From the NCBI GenBank assembly GCA_029239875.1, contig JARBUD010000015.1, positions 1-64,000 of the forward strand: 64,000 bases of DNA, given 5' to 3'. Below are positions 28,340-36,572 of the stretch, in pieces. A model generated the notes under the pieces. The model was not told the DNA's origin, searched no databases, and worked only from the letters and a program-made list of their open reading frames with translations. The translations under genes were made by a program, and so were the position numbers. The stretch comes from Xanthobacteraceae bacterium. Lineage in GTDB: Bacteria; Pseudomonadota; Alphaproteobacteria; Rhizobiales; Xanthobacteraceae. Each line of letters starts with the position of its first letter. Position 1 is the stretch's first letter.

Positions 28340-28987
28340 TTATCGCCCCGCGTGGGCGTTGCCACCGTGCGCGGCAACGAACATGGCGACGGCCGACCGG
28401 CAATAGGATTCGATCTCGTTGCCGTCCTCTGCTCTCGCCTCATCGAAGCGTGCGATAATCAGCAGATCAGATCCTTTGAAAAGCGCGGCAAACTGACGGG
28501 CGGACCGGAGAGGATCGGGCACGTTCAGAACCGCCTTCGCGTGCAACTGGCGCAACAGGGCCTCGATTTGAGCGATGACGTAGGCGGGGCCGGCTTCGTA
28601 ATGGAGCTTGCTTAACGACTTCTGGTTGGTCTTGTCGGCCATGATCATGGCTTCGACACTGCGGACGTCCGGGCTCAACAGCGTGCGAAGCAGGGATGAT
28701 CCCACCGCCATGAGCTGATCTTCAGCCGAACCGTCGACGTCTTCAATAAGAGCCAGTGGTGCAAACTGATGGCAGTGGGCCGCGATGGCCGCGCTGAACA
28801 GCGCCTCCTTGTTCTCGAAGTGCCGATAGATGCTGAGCTTGGAAATCCTCGCTCGCTTGGCGACCTTGTCCAAGGTCGTCGCTTGAAAACCCAATTCCAC
28901 AAAGAGTTCGTACGCGGCGTCGACTATCGTTTGGCCAAGCGCCTCGTTGGCGGGCCGGCCGCGCCGGGCCTGGCTGTTTTTGGTCAC
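28340..28987 (-). CDS. TetR-family repressor of the adjacent redox cassette
   Basis: 215 residues from a GTG start with AAGGA about 11 bases upstream. The helix-turn-helix domain is at about 15-60 (GQTIVDAAYELFVELGFQAT, KRARISKLSIYRHFENKEAL). The ligand domain has the TetR_C_7/AefR-like ending GSDLLIIARFDEARAEDGNE. It is divergent from the FAD oxidoreductase, and the shared 107-base gap contains a strong promoter overlapped by GATACCACGCAGTATC, a likely operator. It probably represses the oxidoreductase-monooxygenase-methyltransferase cassette; the inducer is unknown. Confidence 0.85.
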   Translation of the reverse strand: MTKNSQARRGRPANEALGQTIVDAAYELFVELGFQATTLDKVAKRARISKLSIYRHFENKEALFSAAIAAHCHQFAPLALIEDVDGSAEDQLMAVGSSLLRTLLSPDVRSVEAMIMADKTNQKSLSKLHYEAGPAYVIAQIEALLRQLHAKAVLNVPDPLRSARQFAALFKGSDLLIIARFDEARAEDGNEIESYCRSAVAMFVAAHGGNAHAGR

Positions 28988-29001
28988 GACAATTCCAGTC
29001 C

Positions 29002-29044
29002 TTGACAGTATCGCAATTCTTAAATTATGATACCACGCAGTATC
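29002..29044 (+). promoter_or_regulatory. Strong promoter with overlapping TetR-type operator
   Basis: TTGACA (29002-29007), 18 bases, TATGAT (29026-29031) drives the FAD oxidoreductase gene. GATAC-CACGCA-GTATC (29029-29044) is an inverted repeat overlapping the -10, and CAGTATCG occurs twice in the region (29006 and 29039). A repressor bound here would block the promoter. Confidence 0.65.
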
Positions 29045-29094
29045 GTAAGTCGGCAAGCCGGGCCCTTCCCAACCACAACGCGGAGCCCATCCCC

Positions 29095-29988
29095 ATGGAT
29101 GACGTCATAATCATCGGCGGCAGCTTTGCCGGCCTCGCCGCCGCCCTGCAACTCGGCCGTGCCCGCCGCAAAGTCACCGTTCTCGATACCGGCCTGCAGC
29201 GCAATCGCTTCGCCGGCCGCTCGCACGGCGTGCTCGGCCACGATCACAAGCCACCGTCCGACATCTTGGCCGAAGCGCGGCAGCAACTGGCGCGCTATCC
29301 TGCGATCAAAATGGTCAATGCCCGCGCCGACAGCATCTCCGGTACCATCGACAATTTCTCCGTCCTCACTGGCGATGGCGATAGCCTCAGCGCGCGCCGC
29401 CTGATCCTGAGCTATGGCGTTGTCGACCAGATGCCTGATGTTCCGGGTTATGCCGAAAGTTGGGGCACATCCGTCATCCCGTGCCCCTATTGCGACGGCT
29501 TCGAAGTTGCCGACCAGCATTGGGGCCTTGACTGGTCGGGTCCGCAGTCGATGAATCAGGTCAGGCTGTTTCACGATTGGACCGACAAGCTGACGGTCTT
29601 CGCCGATGGTCACGACATCACGCCCGAAGTCCGGGCCGAGCTGGCGGGCCGTCAGGTACCTCTCGTTGATGGCCGGATCACCGCGATCGCCCGCCACGGA
29701 AGCCATGGTGCCACCATCAAGCTCGATACCGGCCTGGATGTCGCAGTCGATATCCTGTTCGCGCATCCGCGCACCAAGCCGTCCGCAAGCCTGCATGAAA
29801 CATTGGGCCTCACCACGGTCGCTACGCCAACCGGCATCGCCCTCAAGACCGACGAGCGCCGCGAAACCAGCGTGCCCGGCATCTACGCCGCCGGCGACCT
29901 CGCCAACCCCGGCATCCCCTCGGTCACCACGGCAACATGGCAAGGCGCGATGGCGGGGATCTTCGCCCAGCAGTCGATGCTCGCTTGA
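29095..29988 (+). CDS. Thioredoxin-reductase-like NAD(P)/FAD oxidoreductase with CPYC motif
   Basis: 297 residues. N-terminal FAD-binding GGSFAGLAAALQLGRARRKV (8-27), redox-active pair Cys130/Cys133 in IPCPYCDGFE, and the C-terminal FAD motif YAAGDLANPGIPSVTTATWQG. This layout matches short thioredoxin-reductase-like flavoproteins, which reduce or oxidise dithiol substrates rather than classical thioredoxin. ATG 29095 has GGAG 9 bases upstream. First gene of a three-gene cassette under a TetR-type repressor. The last 14 codons have a decayed copy at 30440-30480. Confidence 0.85.
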   Translation: MDDVIIIGGSFAGLAAALQLGRARRKVTVLDTGLQRNRFAGRSHGVLGHDHKPPSDILAEARQQLARYPAIKMVNARADSISGTIDNFSVLTGDGDSLSARRLILSYGVVDQMPDVPGYAESWGTSVIPCPYCDGFEVADQHWGLDWSGPQSMNQVRLFHDWTDKLTVFADGHDITPEVRAELAGRQVPLVDGRITAIARHGSHGATIKLDTGLDVAVDILFAHPRTKPSASLHETLGLTTVATPTGIALKTDERRETSVPGIYAAGDLANPGIPSVTTATWQGAMAGIFAQQSMLA

Positions 29989-30044
29989 GTGCAAGCAGCC
30001 TCGATCACACCCGTTTCAATTTCACAACAGACCGGAGCGCCACC

Positions 30045-30425
30045 ATGGCCGCGGCAAAACCATTCATACCTCTCGACGAGAAATTTCCGTTTAACCGCCA
30101 ACTCGGTATCGCGGCCGCGCCTGTCGTGCTCATCAACCTTTTCACCGTCGTCGATCCCGCTGACGAAGCGGGCTTCCGGGAAGCTTTCAAGGCGGCTGCC
30201 GAGGTAATAACGAAGGCACCGGGCTTTATCTCCATGCAACTACATCGAGCGCTCGGCGATAGCCCGACATATCTGAACTATGTGGTGTGGGAATCCACCG
30301 AGGCGGTCCGCGCCGCCTTCACTGATCCCGCGTTCCTCGCGAAACTTCCAGCATATCCGTCATCGGTCGAAGCCAGACCGCACCTGTTCCAGAAGGTCGC
30401 GGTCCCCGGCTTCTGCACGGCCTGA
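30045..30425 (+). CDS. Antibiotic biosynthesis monooxygenase (ABM)-like small protein
   Basis: 126 residues; an ABM ferredoxin-like fold covers about 24-115 (PVVLINLFTVVDPADEAGFR, FISMQLHRALGDSPTYLNYVVWESTEAVRAAF). Members are cofactor-free quinol or polyketide oxygenases, heme-degrading enzymes, or detoxification proteins of unknown chemistry. The ATG follows CGGAGCGCC. It is 56 bases after the flavoprotein and likely in the same TetR-controlled transcript, which suggests a reactive quinone- or thiol-type substrate handled by both. That link is inference. Confidence 0.75.
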   Translation: MAAAKPFIPLDEKFPFNRQLGIAAAPVVLINLFTVVDPADEAGFREAFKAAAEVITKAPGFISMQLHRALGDSPTYLNYVVWESTEAVRAAFTDPAFLAKLPAYPSSVEARPHLFQKVAVPGFCTA

Positions 30426-30439
30426 CTTGGGAAATACGG

Positions 30440-30480
30440 CAAGGCACGACGACGGGTATCTCGGCCCAGCAGTCGATGCT
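30440..30480 (+). repeat. Decayed copy of the 3' end of the FAD oxidoreductase gene
   Basis: These 41 bases match 29941-29981 (the codons for QGAMAGIFAQQSML) at 35 positions; the last 16 bases before the end are identical. It lies after the ABM gene, so the flavoprotein-ABM unit was probably once duplicated and then collapsed. Confidence 0.6.
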
Positions 30481-30509
30481 GGTGTGCGAGCGCAGATTGG
30501 AGGATGAGC

Positions 30510-30983
30510 ATGGCCAACGAACCCGATAGTGCGAGTGTGCGCTTCCCTCCGCCCTTGGTCTATTTGGGAGCGCTGCTGCTGGGGCTCGCAGCGGAGCGGT
30601 TCGTCCCCCAGAGCTCTTTCGGCATCGACGGGCGGTTGCTCGCCGCGATGGGCGCGATGCTGTTCGTTGCCGGGGCGGCGATAATGGTTGTGGCGGCAGG
30701 TCTGTTCCGACGGCTCGGCACCAACGTTCGGCCCACGCAGCCAACGTCCCTCATCGCAACGACGGGTCCCTATCGGTGGACCCGCAATCCCATGTATCTC
30801 GGCATGGCGCTTATTTATGCCGGCCTTGCGATCGGCCTCGACGGGCCCATCGCACTCGCCCTGCTCCCGTTGGTGCTGATCGCGATCCAGACGCAGGTGA
30901 TCGCCCGCGAGGAGCGCTATCTCGAAGCGAAGTTCGGCGACGACTACCGCCGCTACAAGGCCAAGGTTCGCCGCTGGCTCTGA
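30510..30983 (+). CDS. Isoprenylcysteine carboxyl methyltransferase-family membrane protein
   Basis: 157 residues with about four membrane segments (PPPLVYLGALLLGLAAERF, LLAAMGAMLFVAGAAIMVVA and two later). The C-terminal signature RNPMYLGMALIYAGLAIG ... EERYLEAKFGDDYRRYKAKVRRWL is that of the ICMT/PEMT-like methyltransferases found in bacteria. GGAGG at 30499-30503 fits ATG 30510 better than the ATG at 30504, which it touches. Third gene of the TetR-linked cassette. Bacterial substrates of this family are mostly unknown; methylation of a membrane lipid, quinol or small thiol is possible. Confidence 0.75.
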   Translation: MANEPDSASVRFPPPLVYLGALLLGLAAERFVPQSSFGIDGRLLAAMGAMLFVAGAAIMVVAAGLFRRLGTNVRPTQPTSLIATTGPYRWTRNPMYLGMALIYAGLAIGLDGPIALALLPLVLIAIQTQVIAREERYLEAKFGDDYRRYKAKVRRWL

Positions 30984-31109
30984 CTATTTCGCCGCTGCCA
31001 CCTGCGGGACGGGCTGTGCGGCCAATGGCCAAATGTGAGTTCGTGAACCGTCGTCGAGATCGGCCCGCCTTCGATGGGTCAACACTCGTCATAGGGCTAC
31101 AGCGTATAC

Positions 31110-31142
31110 ATAGTTCTCTTCTTGGTCACTCGCGGCCCGCCA
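31110..31142 (+). repeat. 33-bp direct repeat, left copy
   Basis: ATAGTTCTCTTCTTGGTC, one variable base (A), then CTCGCGGCCCGCCA. It recurs at 41321-41353 with a single difference. The two copies flank the sugar-acid and ABC-transporter module (31215-41061) exactly in its non-coding margins. Confidence 0.85.
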
Positions 31143-31214
31143 GACCCGCCGATTTTGCGTCATAAAGCAATAGGTGCCGCCGAGGGCGCCTTGTTGCCAA
31201 ACCTCAGCTGCCGC

Positions 31215-32234
31215 TCACGCATCAAAAGCGAGTTGCACCTTCAGGGTGCGTTCGGGATGCTGCTCGACGAGATCGAAGGCGGCGCGCGCATCCCGTGCGG
31301 CGAAGGTCTGGGTGATCATGCGCGCGGGCTTCAGCGCGCCGCTTTCGAGCCAGCCAACCACCTCGGAAATGAACCGGCGGTTCAATCGCGAGCCGACCAG
31401 CGTCAATTCCTTGCGGACGATTTCCTGCTGGCTGACATTGCACGGGGCCGGCGAGAAGCCGAGCAGGCCGATGCGCCCGGCCGGCGCCGCAAGGCGGCAG
31501 GCTTCCTCCAGCAGAGCGGGAATGCCGGCTCCGTCGATGACGACGGATGGGCCGAGACCGTCGAGTTCACCGGCGACCGCCTCGCCGACGGAACGCTCCC
31601 TCGAGTGGACGGTCAGATCGGCGCCGAACGCGCGCGCCCTTTCGAGGCGGTCCGCATCGATATCCGCCACGATGCAGCGGGCACCGCGCATCTTCGCGAC
31701 CTGCAGCACGGTGATGCCGACCGTGCCGGCGCCGTAGATCAGCACCACGTCGTCTTTCGTGCATTCGGTCCGCCAGAGCACGTTCGCCGCCACCGCCAAC
31801 GGTTCGGCCAGCACCGCGATATCAAAGCTGAGCGACGGCGCGATCTTCACCGCATTGGCCTCCGGCACGTTGGCCACCGAGCGGAACCCGCCGTCGCGAT
31901 GCACGCCGATGACCTGCAATTTCGCGCAGACATTGGAGCGTCCGGTGCGGCAGGGGTGGCAATGGCCGCAGGAGATGACGGGATCGGCCACCACATGATC
32001 GCCCATGGCAAGATGCGACACGCCCGCGCCGAGCGCCGACACCACGCCGGCGAACTCATGGCCGATGATGCGCGGATAGGTCACGAACGGGTTGGACCCG
32101 TGGAGGATGTGCATGTCCGAGCCGCAGATTCCGGCACGATGCACGGAGATGGCGACCTCCCCCGGTCCGGGCGCCGCCGTCTCGCGTGAATCGACGAGGA
32201 GGGAATGAGGTTCGCGGACCGAGATCGTGACCAT
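31215..32234 (-). CDS. Zinc-dependent medium-chain dehydrogenase, L-gulonate/L-galactonate 5-dehydrogenase-like
   Basis: 339 residues. Catalytic zinc site in GICGSDMHI and GHEFAGVV, structural zinc cysteines in CGHCHPCRTGRSNVC, and NAD motif GAGTVGITVLQVA. The sequence resembles the sugar-acid dehydrogenases LgoD/YjjN and RspB, with the VIGVHRDGGF block. They oxidise L-galactonate or L-gulonate at C5 to tagaturonate or fructuronate. Fructuronate reductase and mannonate dehydratase follow upstream on the same strand, so L-gulonate is the substrate that best joins the three (inferred). Last gene of the module operon; 39 bases from its neighbour. Confidence 0.82.
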   Translation of the reverse strand: MVTISVREPHSLLVDSRETAAPGPGEVAISVHRAGICGSDMHILHGSNPFVTYPRIIGHEFAGVVSALGAGVSHLAMGDHVVADPVISCGHCHPCRTGRSNVCAKLQVIGVHRDGGFRSVANVPEANAVKIAPSLSFDIAVLAEPLAVAANVLWRTECTKDDVVLIYGAGTVGITVLQVAKMRGARCIVADIDADRLERARAFGADLTVHSRERSVGEAVAGELDGLGPSVVIDGAGIPALLEEACRLAAPAGRIGLLGFSPAPCNVSQQEIVRKELTLVGSRLNRRFISEVVGWLESGALKPARMITQTFAARDARAAFDLVEQHPERTLKVQLAFDA

Positions 32235-32273
32235 GAGGATGATCCTGTTGCGGGATGATGCGGTGTGGCCGCC

Positions 32274-33677
32274 TCAGCGGCCGGCCGCGTCCAGTGTCGC
32301 GAGATGGGCCTCGACGCGCTGCCGCCAGCCGTTGGCGGACAGCAGTTCGCGCGGGAACAGGCCGGGCAGCGCGAAGAACGGCGCCGAGCCTGCCAGCGAG
32401 GCGGCAGTGGCGAGTTCGGCCGCGCGCGGATCGTCCACCGGTCCCATGCGCCTGACATAGGCAAGCCAGAGCGCGGTGACATAGGCGAAGGCGTCGGCGT
32501 CTCCGCCGCGCGCCAGGGCCTCGACCGCCGGCGCGAAAATCCGCTGCGGCAGTTTCTGCGTGCCGTCCATGGCGATCTGCGTGGTGCGATGGGCAATCGC
32601 CGGGTTGGCGAAGCGGGCGAGAAGCTGAGCGCGATAGGCGGCAAGGTCGATGCCCGGCAAGGGATCCAGCGACGCGGCCGCCGCCTCCATATGGGCGCGC
32701 ACCCGCGCCACGTGCACCGGCTCCGCCATCACATCGCGCACATAGTCGAGACCGCGCAGCTGGCCGAGATAGGCGATGAGCGAATGCGAGCCGTTGAGCA
32801 GACGCAGCTTCATCTTCTCATAGGGTTCGACATCGGCGACGAACAGCGCCCCGCCTGCTTCCCAGGTCGGCCGGCCGTCAACGAAATCCTCCTCAAGGAC
32901 CCATTGGGTGAACGCCTCGCTCTCCAGCGCCAACGCGTCCTCCGCGCCGAGGAGCGCGGTGGCGCGGGCACGGGTCTCTTCGGTCGCGGCCGGCACGATG
33001 CGATCGACCATGCTGGAGGGAAAGCTCCCCTTCGCGCCGATCCATGCGGCGAGCGAGGCGTCCCGGCGCTCGGCCATGTCCAGCACAAGGCGGCGCACCA
33101 GACGACCGTTCGAGGGAAGATTATCGCAGCACAGCACGGTGAAGGGCGGCAGGTCGGCGGCGCGGCGGCGTGCCAGCCCTTCGACGAGGAAGCCGATCAC
33201 GCTGGTCGGAGCCTCTGGCGTGACGAGATCGGCCGCCACCGCCGGGTGCGCGGGGTCGAGGCCGCCGGTCGAAGGGTTGATCCCGTAAGCCTTCTCGCTA
33301 ACGGTCATGGTGACGATGCGGATGGCCGGGTCGGCCAGCAGCGCTAGCAGGCGCGCGCGCTCTTGCGTCGCCGCCAGCGTGTCAATGACACAGCCGACCA
33401 CGCGAGCGCTGTCGCCGTCGGCGTCGCGCGTGACGACCGTGTAGAGGCCGCCCTGCGCGTGCATCTCCTGCACGATGTCGGTCGAGCGCAGGCTCACCCC
33501 GACAATGCCCCACGGGCCGAACGCCGCCGCCAGCGCGGCATCGGTATAAATGGCCTGATGAGCGCGGTGGAAGGCGCCGAGGCCGATATGAACGATGCCC
33601 GGCGTCAGCGCCGTGCGGTCATAGGCCGGGCGCTGGACATGCGCCGGCAGCGCAGTTGTGGGTGAGAGCCGCTCCAT
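32274..33677 (-). CDS. uxuB: D-fructuronate reductase / D-mannonate oxidoreductase, long-chain mannitol dehydrogenase family
   Basis: 467 residues. N-terminal Rossmann domain starts after TPGIVHIGLGAFHRAHQAIY (26-45), and the family substrate site appears in VADVEPYEKMKLRLLNGSHS with the catalytic lysine, followed by SLIAYLG. Length and motifs fit UxuB/mannitol 2-dehydrogenase enzymes. UxuB reduces fructuronate to mannonate, which UxuA, three bases upstream, dehydrates. Mannitol or arabinitol oxidation is the alternative, but the UxuA partner favours the hexuronate role. Tight spacing indicates one transcript. Confidence 0.82.
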   Translation of the reverse strand: MERLSPTTALPAHVQRPAYDRTALTPGIVHIGLGAFHRAHQAIYTDAALAAAFGPWGIVGVSLRSTDIVQEMHAQGGLYTVVTRDADGDSARVVGCVIDTLAATQERARLLALLADPAIRIVTMTVSEKAYGINPSTGGLDPAHPAVAADLVTPEAPTSVIGFLVEGLARRRAADLPPFTVLCCDNLPSNGRLVRRLVLDMAERRDASLAAWIGAKGSFPSSMVDRIVPAATEETRARATALLGAEDALALESEAFTQWVLEEDFVDGRPTWEAGGALFVADVEPYEKMKLRLLNGSHSLIAYLGQLRGLDYVRDVMAEPVHVARVRAHMEAAAASLDPLPGIDLAAYRAQLLARFANPAIAHRTTQIAMDGTQKLPQRIFAPAVEALARGGDADAFAYVTALWLAYVRRMGPVDDPRAAELATAASLAGSAPFFALPGLFPRELLSANGWRQRVEAHLATLDAAGR

Positions 33678-33680
33678 GGA

Positions 33681-34877
33681 TCACGCGATGCCGAAGGCGG
33701 GGTGAGAAAGCGTGTGCTCGATGCCGCGCAGTTCGGCGAGGCCCTTGAGACGGCCGATGGCGGGATAGCCGGGCTGCGCGCCGCGCGTTAGGTCGTCGAG
33801 GATTTCCTGCCCGTGGTCGGGACGCATGAAGATCTGGTGATCGGCACGCCCCTCGGCCTTGCGGCGCCGCTCCTCGGCGAGAATGGCTGCGATGACGGCG
33901 ACCATGTCGGTGCCTCCCTCAAGATGCTGGTCCTCGAAGAAGGAGCAGGGAAACCCATCCGTCTCGCGCCGTACATTGCGCAGATGCACGAAATGGATGC
34001 GCGAGGCGAGCCGCCGTGCCATGGAGGGAAGGTCGTTGTCCGGCCGTGCCCCAAATGAGCCGGTGCAGAAGGTGACGCCATTGGCCGGGCTGTCGACCCC
34101 ATCGAGCATGTCGCGGTAGTCGGCTTCGGTGGAGAGGATGCGCGGCAGGCCGAGCAGCGGCCAGGGCGGGTCGTCGCCATGGGCGCAGAGCCGCATGCCG
34201 AGTTCTTCGGCGACCGGCACCACCTCGGCGAGAAAGTCCTTGAGATGGCGGCGCAGCCGGTCAGCATCGAGCGCAGCGTAGCGCGCGAGCGCCTCGCGCA
34301 GCTCCGCGAGACTGTAGCCGTCGGACGAGCCGGGCAGGCCGGCGCCGATATTGCGGGCGAGCGCGGCCATCTTCCCGTCGTCGAACGCCGCGAAGCGCCG
34401 GCCCGCCTCGTCGACCAGCGTCGCCGGATAGTCCTGCGCGGCGCCGGGGCGCGCGAGCTGGAACACGTCGAAGGCGACGAAATCGATGAGGTCGAAGCGC
34501 ATGGCGCGGGCGCCGTCGGCGGCTTCCCAGCGCAGATCGGTGCGGGTCCAGTCCAGCACCGGCATGAAATTGTAGCAAACGGTGAAAATCCCTGCCTCGG
34601 CAAGCCGGCGCAGGCTTTGCTGCCAGGCGGCGATGTGCGCGCGCCATTCGCCCGTCTGGGTCTTGATGTTCTCGGAAACCGGGATGCTCTCGACCACCTC
34701 CCATTCCAGGCCGCCGGCGCGCACCTCCGCCTGGCGACGGGCGATTTCCGATGCGGTCCAGGCGGTGCCGGTCGGGACATGGTGCAGCGCGCTGACGATG
34801 CCCTGAGCGCCAGCTTGCGCGGCGTCGCGCACACTCACCTTGTCGATCGGGCCAAACCAGCGCCATGTGTGTCGCAT
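33681..34877 (-). CDS. uxuA: Mannonate dehydratase
   Basis: 398 residues; dehydrates D-mannonate to 2-keto-3-deoxygluconate, using Mn or Fe. Family blocks: start MRHTWRWFGPIDKVSV, GIVSALHHVPTG, CAHGDDPPWPLLGLPRI, TFCTGSFGARPDNDL, HFVHLRNV, SFFEDQHLEGGTDMV, and FMRPDHGQEILDD, which hold the His and Cys metal ligands. GAGGAAC lies before ATG 34877; the longer frame upstream is unsupported. Its product would be phosphorylated by KdgK encoded at 20647. Confidence 0.95.
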   Translation of the reverse strand: MRHTWRWFGPIDKVSVRDAAQAGAQGIVSALHHVPTGTAWTASEIARRQAEVRAGGLEWEVVESIPVSENIKTQTGEWRAHIAAWQQSLRRLAEAGIFTVCYNFMPVLDWTRTDLRWEAADGARAMRFDLIDFVAFDVFQLARPGAAQDYPATLVDEAGRRFAAFDDGKMAALARNIGAGLPGSSDGYSLAELREALARYAALDADRLRRHLKDFLAEVVPVAEELGMRLCAHGDDPPWPLLGLPRILSTEADYRDMLDGVDSPANGVTFCTGSFGARPDNDLPSMARRLASRIHFVHLRNVRRETDGFPCSFFEDQHLEGGTDMVAVIAAILAEERRRKAEGRADHQIFMRPDHGQEILDDLTRGAQPGYPAIGRLKGLAELRGIEHTLSHPAFGIA

Positions 34878-34903
34878 AGAAAGTTCCTCAAATGGCTGTT
34901 GGT

Positions 34904-35635
34904 TCAGGGCGTGGGCGCGCCGACGACCGCGATGGCGCGCAGAGGCGCCCCCGAGCCGCCGCGAATGGGCAGCGGCAGGGTGACGAGAAAGGCGAAGGGC
35001 GGCAGATCGCCGAGCCGAGCGAAGTTCTCGCCGATCAGCACGCCCGCCCCCAGCAAAAGGCGATGGGCAGGAAACTCCGTGCTGCCAAAGGCATCGAGCG
35101 AGAGGCAATCCGACCCGGCGATGCGCACCTGACGCTCGATCAGCAACGCCGCCGCCGCCTGCGAGAGGCCCGGCCAGTCCGCGAGAAAGGCGGCGTGCGG
35201 GGCCGGCTCGGTCCAGTGCACATCCCAGCCGAAATGGAAGAACACCGCGTCGCCGGGCCGGATGGCGCCGTGACGGGACTCGAAATCAAGGATCGTCTCG
35301 ATACCGACGGCATGGCGGGGGGCGACGTTGCGGCAGTCGATCGTCGCCATGCGGCCGAAGAAGCGCTGCGGTTCGATCGCGTCGATGGCGCCGCCGCCGG
35401 GCACGAAGTGCAGCGGCGCGTCGAAATGCGTGCCGGAATGCTCGCTCATGCAGAGCGCGTGATTGCAGGCGGCGTCGCCGCGGTCGTAGCTCTCGACGAG
35501 CTCCTGCGTGAAGCGCGGATGCGTCGGCCACATCGGCATGTCCGGCGCCATGGGATGGGTGAGATCGACAAGCCGGACCTGCGGCGAGCGGAACAGCGCG
35601 GCAAGTGCGTCCAGGTCTTCGTCACCAATCGCCAT
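34904..35635 (-). CDS. Cyclase-family metal hydrolase (kynurenine formamidase-like)
   Basis: 243 residues with the cyclase/KynB zinc motif HSGTHFDAPLHF (about 66-77) and the opening VRLVDLTHPMAPDMPMWPTHP. Members hydrolyse cyclic amides or esters such as N-formylkynurenine, isatin or lactone-like rings. Here it lies between UxuA and the ABC permeases of a sugar-acid module, so opening a sugar-acid lactone would fit, but this is inference. It starts 4 bases after the permease stop and ends 26 bases before UxuA, clearly in the operon. Confidence 0.75.
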   Translation of the reverse strand: MAIGDEDLDALAALFRSPQVRLVDLTHPMAPDMPMWPTHPRFTQELVESYDRGDAACNHALCMSEHSGTHFDAPLHFVPGGGAIDAIEPQRFFGRMATIDCRNVAPRHAVGIETILDFESRHGAIRPGDAVFFHFGWDVHWTEPAPHAAFLADWPGLSQAAAALLIERQVRIAGSDCLSLDAFGSTEFPAHRLLLGAGVLIGENFARLGDLPPFAFLVTLPLPIRGGSGAPLRAIAVVGAPTP

Positions 35636-35639
35636 CGCA

Positions 35640-36572
35640 TCACCCCGCCTTCGGGCGCGGCACGATGGCCACGATGAGGATGATGAGCGCGCCGGTGAGC
35701 AGGAAGCGGATGCCTGCCTGCATCTGGAAAGTGTTGAGCATCGTCGCCATCAGGTTGAAGAACAGCGCCGCCCCCCAGATGCCGATGGCGTTGGCCCGCC
35801 CGCCGGCGACGCTGGTGCCGCCGAGCACCACCACGGCGATGGATTCCAAGAGATAGGTGTCGCCCATATTGAGCGCCGCGCCGCCGGAGAAGCCGGACAG
35901 CAGGAAGCCGGCGAAGCCGGCGGAGATGCCGCACAGCGTATAAGCAACCAGCCGCACCCGCCCGACCGGAATGCCCGCCAGCCGCGCCGCGCGCTCACTC
36001 TGCCCGATGGCCAGCAACTGCCGTCCACCGACGCCGTGCTTCAGTACGAGGACGGCCAGCAGGGTGAGCCCCATCACCGCCATCGGCAGCACGCGGATGC
36101 CGCCGATCGACCAGAGGGTGAAATCGGAGAGCGCCGCCGGCGGCTTCAGCGTCGCCTCGCCGCCGAGGTTAAAGGCGAAGGACTGGAACACGAAGCTCCA
36201 TGCCAGTGTCGCGATGATCGGCGGCAGGTGCAGGGCGGTGATGGCGAGGTAATTGAGCATTCCCGCCACCGCGCCTACCGTGACGGCAAGGAGGAGCCCT
36301 GGCAGGACCATCGCGTCGGACCCCGCCATCACGCTCATCGAGGCATAGGCCGCCAGCGTGAGCACCGAGGGCATGGAGAGGTCGATATTGCCGGGACCGG
36401 ACGCGATGACCAGCATCTGGCCGGTGCCGACCACCACGCTGAAGGCCGCAAAGACCAGCGCCGAAGAGAGCGTTGGAATGGCGCTTCCGACGCCCGAATA
36501 GGCGATGGTCGCGCCCCACATGACCAGCGCGACGAGGAAGCCGTAGCTCCAGGGAGCGAGACGCAGGCTCAT
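35640..36572 (-). CDS. Sugar ABC transporter permease, RbsC type, second subunit
   Basis: 310 residues, about nine membrane segments, BPD_transp_2 family. The permease signature EAA-like loop appears as AIGQSERAARLAGIPVGRVRL, with the late GGTSVAGGRANAIGIWGAALF block typical of RbsC-like subunits. Its ATG overlaps the stop of the first permease (ATGA at 36569-36572), so the two are translationally coupled. With the neighbouring ATPase and binding protein it forms a CUT2-type importer, most likely for the sugar acid degraded by the module. Confidence 0.88.
   Translation of the reverse strand: MSLRLAPWSYGFLVALVMWGATIAYSGVGSAIPTLSSALVFAAFSVVVGTGQMLVIASGPGNIDLSMPSVLTLAAYASMSVMAGSDAMVLPGLLLAVTVGAVAGMLNYLAITALHLPPIIATLAWSFVFQSFAFNLGGEATLKPPAALSDFTLWSIGGIRVLPMAVMGLTLLAVLVLKHGVGGRQLLAIGQSERAARLAGIPVGRVRLVAYTLCGISAGFAGFLLSGFSGGAALNMGDTYLLESIAVVVLGGTSVAGGRANAIGIWGAALFFNLMATMLNTFQMQAGIRFLLTGALIILIVAIVPRPKAG

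Noticed and set aside
31110-31142. The 33-bp repeat as part of a tRNA attachment site
   Set aside because: It lacks the T-loop consensus and cannot fold into an acceptor or T arm; it is reported only as a direct repeat.
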